From assembly GCA_047629975.1 (NCBI GenBank), contig JBLHUT010000215.1, positions 1 to 6,172 of the forward strand: a stretch of 6,172 nt of DNA, given 5' to 3'. The notes under the pieces are model-generated. The model worked only from the letters and a program-made list of their open reading frames with translations. It was not told the DNA's origin and made no database searches. The first letter of the stretch is position 1. Every line of letters begins with the position of its first letter. Positions 5,747-6,172 of this stretch are shown here, in pieces. Position numbers and translations under genes: made by a program. Source of the stretch: JBLHUT01 sp047629975 (GTDB taxonomy: Bacteria; Pseudomonadota; Alphaproteobacteria; Rhodobacterales; Rhodobacteraceae).

Positions 5747-6172
5747 CTATTCCGTGATCAGCGTCACATTCTGTGCGCGCATCGCGGCGAGGGCGCGTTC
5801 CAACGAGCCGTCGAGGTTGATTGCCCTGCAAAGTGGCAACCGGACCGACACATCAAAGCCTAGCGCGGCGGCGTCGATGGCCGAAAAGAAGACGCAGAAA
5901 TCCGTCGCCAACCCGACCAGAGTGAGGTTTTGAACGTTCCTTGTGCGCAGATATCCCGCCAAACCGGTTGGCGTTTCATGGTCGTTCTCGAAAAAAGCAG
6001 AATAACTGTCGATTTCGGGGCGAAAGCCCTTGCGTAGAACCAGATCGGCGCGGTCGGTCTTCAGGTCGGGGTGAAAAGCAGCGCCTTCAGTGCCTTGCAC
6101 GCAGTGATCCGGCCACAGGATTTGAGAGCCGTATGGCATTTGTACCGTGTCATATGCCGCCTTTTCCGGGTG
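5747..6172 (-). CDS. pncA: Nicotinamidase, C-terminal part (5' end beyond window)
   Basis: PncA hydrolyses nicotinamide to nicotinate and ammonia, feeding nicotinate to PncB. The visible 141 residues start in frame at the right edge (HPEKAAYDTV) and are open upstream; family members have about 200 residues, so roughly 60 N-terminal residues are missing, including the catalytic Asp and the first metal ligands. Present are WPDHCVQGTEG (fragment residues 20-30), whose H23 matches the metal-binding His of WPxHC in known nicotinamidases, the catalytic Lys region VLRKGF (K48), DSYSAFFEN (55-63) and GLATDFCV with the nucleophilic cysteine C93. The tail CRAINLDGSL is also family-typical. The ATG at 6139 falls inside the conserved core and is not the start. 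All visible key residues are intact, so the gene looks functional. The kinase gene and pncB follow in the same direction. Confidence 0.96.
   Translation of the reverse strand, partial: HPEKAAYDTVQMPYGSQILWPDHCVQGTEGAAFHPDLKTDRADLVLRKGFRPEIDSYSAFFENDHETPTGLAGYLRTRNVQNLTLVGLATDFCVFFSAIDAAALGFDVSVRLPLCRAINLDGSLERALAAMRAQNVTLITE

Overview
This window looks like the chromosome of an alphaproteobacterium, most likely a Rhodobacterales (Roseobacter-type) organism. The basis is the fairly high GC content, the style of the proteins, and the pairing of a stand-alone MnmD with a divergent DAO-family flavoprotein. No ribosomal RNA or diagnostic marker is present, so this is inference from protein character. 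The window holds six protein-coding genes, two of them cut by its edges. I see no RNA genes, transposons, CRISPR arrays or long repeats.

Left part (1-1992): on the minus strand, the 5' part of a DMT/EamA-type membrane transporter (runs off the left edge) directly follows and overlaps by 4 nt the gene for MnmD, the SAM-dependent methyltransferase for the wobble-uridine modification mnm5(s2)U34 in tRNA. Diverging from mnmD across a 55-bp gap is a plus-strand FAD-dependent oxidoreductase of the DAO family that resembles the oxidoreductase half of bifunctional MnmC. In enterobacteria both activities sit in one protein; here the two halves are separate, back-to-back genes.

Right part (1989-6172): all three genes are on the minus strand. 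In transcription order they are pncA (nicotinamidase, 5' end beyond the right edge), a membrane-bound PAS hybrid histidine kinase, and pncB (nicotinate phosphoribosyltransferase). PncA deamidates nicotinamide to nicotinate, and PncB converts nicotinate to nicotinate mononucleotide, so together they form the Preiss-Handler salvage route to NAD. The kinase between them has six predicted membrane helices, PAS, HisKA, HATPase and receiver domains, and no visible partner regulator or Hpt protein. The pncB stop codon overlaps the stop codon of the convergent oxidoreductase gene.

The gene content is mostly ordinary. The points that merit a second look are the split, divergent MnmC-like pair; the orphan hybrid kinase inside the pncA-pncB pair; its unrecognised Cys/His-containing six-helix sensor region; and a possible Shine-Dalgarno-masking hairpin in front of pncB. 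I found no clear evidence of a previously undescribed multi-gene system.
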